Origin: an uncultured bacterium
GTDB taxonomy: Bacteria; Cyanobacteriota; Vampirovibrionia; Gastranaerophilales; Gastranaerophilaceae
NCBI GenBank assembly: GCA_902772945.1
Contig: CACYCU010000007.1
Location: 1 to 15,746 of the forward strand
Direction of reading: 5' to 3'
Length of the DNA: 15,746 nucleotides
The notes below the pieces were generated by a model. The model did no database searches. It was not told the origin of the DNA and worked only from the letters and a program-made list of their open reading frames with translations. A program made the translations under genes and the position numbers. The number at the start of each line of letters is the position of its first letter. Within the stretch, counting starts at the first letter, position 1. Below, one piece after another: positions 14,542-15,746 of this stretch.

Positions 14542-15579
14542 ATGAATAAATTAGCACCAAGAGAAATTGAATATGATATTTTAAGAATAATAGCTATTCT
14601 TGGTGTCATTATGATTCATGTGTCTGGTATATATGTTATAAATTATCAACCTAATGCAATACAATTTACTATAGGTAATATATTAGATTCAATATCTCGA
14701 TTTGGTGTACCATTTTTTGTGCTAATATCCGGCACATTTATGTTAGACAATGATAAAGAATTATCAATCAATAAACTATCAAAAAAAATATTAAAATTAC
14801 TTATAATACTAATTGTTTGGTCTGCTTTTTATGCATTAATTTATAATTTTCATGATTTTACAAATGCATTTTTATATGGGCATTATCATTTATGGTATTT
14901 ATATTTTATCATTGGACTTTATCTAATTACTCCTATTTTAAGAAAATTTGTTCGAAAAGAAAATATTAGTGTAATATATTATTTTATAATTTTATCTCTT
15001 ATTTTTTCATATTTACCGATGACATTAGACGGATTATTTTCCCATAGCGATTCTATTTCAAAATTCTCAAATCTATTTTCATTAAACTTTGTATCAGGAT
15101 TAACATCGTATTATTTAGCAGGTTGGTTAATTAAATCTGATTTTATTAGGATACAAAAATATAAAACTTTTTTATATTTTGCATGTATTGTTTCATTAAT
15201 ACTAATTATACTATTTACACAATGCAGAACTCTTACAACTTTCAGCGCATACAATTATTTTTACCATAATTCTAATATACTGGTCTTTATATATGGTGTT
15301 GCTTTATTTGTAGCTTGCAAAAATTATTTTTCTAAAAAAATCCAAAATTATACTGACAAAACAAAAAATGTTATTGTTAAATTAAGTAGACTTACTTTTG
15401 GAGTTTATCTTGTACATGCTAGTATTATAAATTTATTAACAAGCATAGTTAAACATTTATCATTGAATTCTTTTATACTAGAAATAATTTTTATATTTAC
15501 AGGTACTACAATTTTTTCATTTATAATTTGCTATATTATTTTAAAAATAAAGTACTTAAATAAATTAATAACATTATAA
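14542..15579 (+). CDS. Membrane acyltransferase (acyltransferase 3 family)
   Basis: 345 residues with about ten hydrophobic helices. It matches the acyltransferase_3 family (OafA/WecH/OatA membrane part): an N-terminal EYDILRIIAILGVIMIHVSG with the conserved histidine, SRFGVPFFVLISG (about 52-64), and HLWYLYFIIGLYLITPILR in the middle. The family transfers acyl groups, usually acetyl, to surface sugars such as O-antigen, enterobacterial common antigen or peptidoglycan. There is no C-terminal SGNH domain, so it resembles the membrane-only WecH type; the substrate cannot be told. It is more AT-rich in feel than its neighbours, compatible with transfer but not proof. The gene appears separately transcribed and leaderless. 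No glycosyltransferases are next to it in this window. Confidence 0.93.
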   Translation: MNKLAPREIEYDILRIIAILGVIMIHVSGIYVINYQPNAIQFTIGNILDSISRFGVPFFVLISGTFMLDNDKELSINKLSKKILKLLIILIVWSAFYALIYNFHDFTNAFLYGHYHLWYLYFIIGLYLITPILRKFVRKENISVIYYFIILSLIFSYLPMTLDGLFSHSDSISKFSNLFSLNFVSGLTSYYLAGWLIKSDFIRIQKYKTFLYFACIVSLILIILFTQCRTLTTFSAYNYFYHNSNILVFIYGVALFVACKNYFSKKIQNYTDKTKNVIVKLSRLTFGVYLVHASIINLLTSIVKHLSLNSFILEIIFIFTGTTIFSFIICYIILKIKYLNKLITL

Positions 15580-15601
15580 AAATGAAAATAATGAGAAATA
15601 G

Positions 15602-15660
15602 CCTGTAGGTTGAACATACCTGCTCAAAAGCTTGTAGGTTGGGCATACTTGCCCAACAAT
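15602..15660. repeat. Tandem palindromic repeat, two ~29-bp units
   Basis: Two adjacent units, 15602-15630 and 15631-15659, share a CYTGTAGGTTGRRCATACYTG core. The second holds a perfect inverted repeat TTGGGCA (15639-15645), loop TACT, TGCCCAA (15650-15656). The first has the same stem with one mismatch (TTGAACA/TGCTCAA). This looks like a dispersed REP-type intergenic element. The second hairpin precedes a weak T-run (15663-15667) and might also end the acyltransferase transcript. Confidence 0.7.
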
Positions 15661-15746
15661 AATTTTTAAGTGCAATTATATCAAAACTGTGCAAAAAGGA
15701 GTAAAGAAGTACAAGAAAAGTCACTTTTCGTCCAGTTTGAGATTAA
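15661..15746. other. Intergenic end of window, no gene seen
   Basis: 86 bases without a convincing gene start. A short palindrome GAAAAGT-C-ACTTTTC lies at 15715-15729, and AAGGAG (15696-15701) looks like a ribosome binding site but no ATG follows in the window. The region may be the upstream part of a gene beyond the edge. Confidence 0.4.

Noticed and set aside
15602..15660. CRISPR-like array
   Set aside because: Only two imperfect units with no spacer between them and no cas gene; the internal palindrome fits a REP-type element.
15536..15724. Minus-strand 62-codon ORF at the right end
   Set aside because: It overlaps the acyltransferase 3' end and the palindromic repeats, and has no ribosome binding site or recognisable motif.

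Overview
The window is AT-rich bacterial DNA read with the standard code (TGA is used as a stop). The best lineage guess is a gut-type, non-photosynthetic relative of cyanobacteria (Gastranaerophilales/Vampirovibrionia). The grounds are a prepilin with the signature FTLAEVLITLG, compact AT-rich genes, a DapF suggesting diaminopimelate peptidoglycan, and a secreted lytic transglycosylase. This assignment rests on recall of families and was not searched; confidence is moderate.

Region 1 (1-7223, minus strand) is a single open reading frame of at least 2407 codons that runs off the left edge. It encodes a giant mosaic protein: a degenerate EF-hand-like stretch, a long run of Rhs/YD-like DxxGN repeats, two glycine-zipper hydrophobic modules, Lys/Ala/Glu coiled coils with an 81-bp DNA repeat, two pairs of duplicated C-terminal domains, and a Pro-Glu repeat tract at the edge. 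Its start faces dapF across a 129-bp divergent gap.

Region 2 (7353-9330, plus strand) is housekeeping: dapF, then the conserved rpsF-ssb-rpsR operon with a clear promoter and a clear intrinsic terminator.

Region 3 (9366-12769) alternates strands. It holds a hypothetical gene, a minus-strand pair (lytic transglycosylase translationally coupled to a DUF1653 protein), a plus-strand trio (YbjQ-type protein, membrane-anchored YbjQ-type protein, membrane-anchored M48 metalloprotease) likely to act together at the envelope, and a convergent hypothetical gene.

Region 4 (12847-15746) holds the most unusual compact gene: a type IV prepilin-like protein fused to an intein/Hedgehog-type Hint domain, with a near-consensus promoter. 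It is followed by a membrane acyltransferase that looks leaderless, and by a tandem palindromic repeat. The shared theme of the non-housekeeping genes is the cell envelope and surface. No tRNA, rRNA, CRISPR array, transposase or phage gene was seen.
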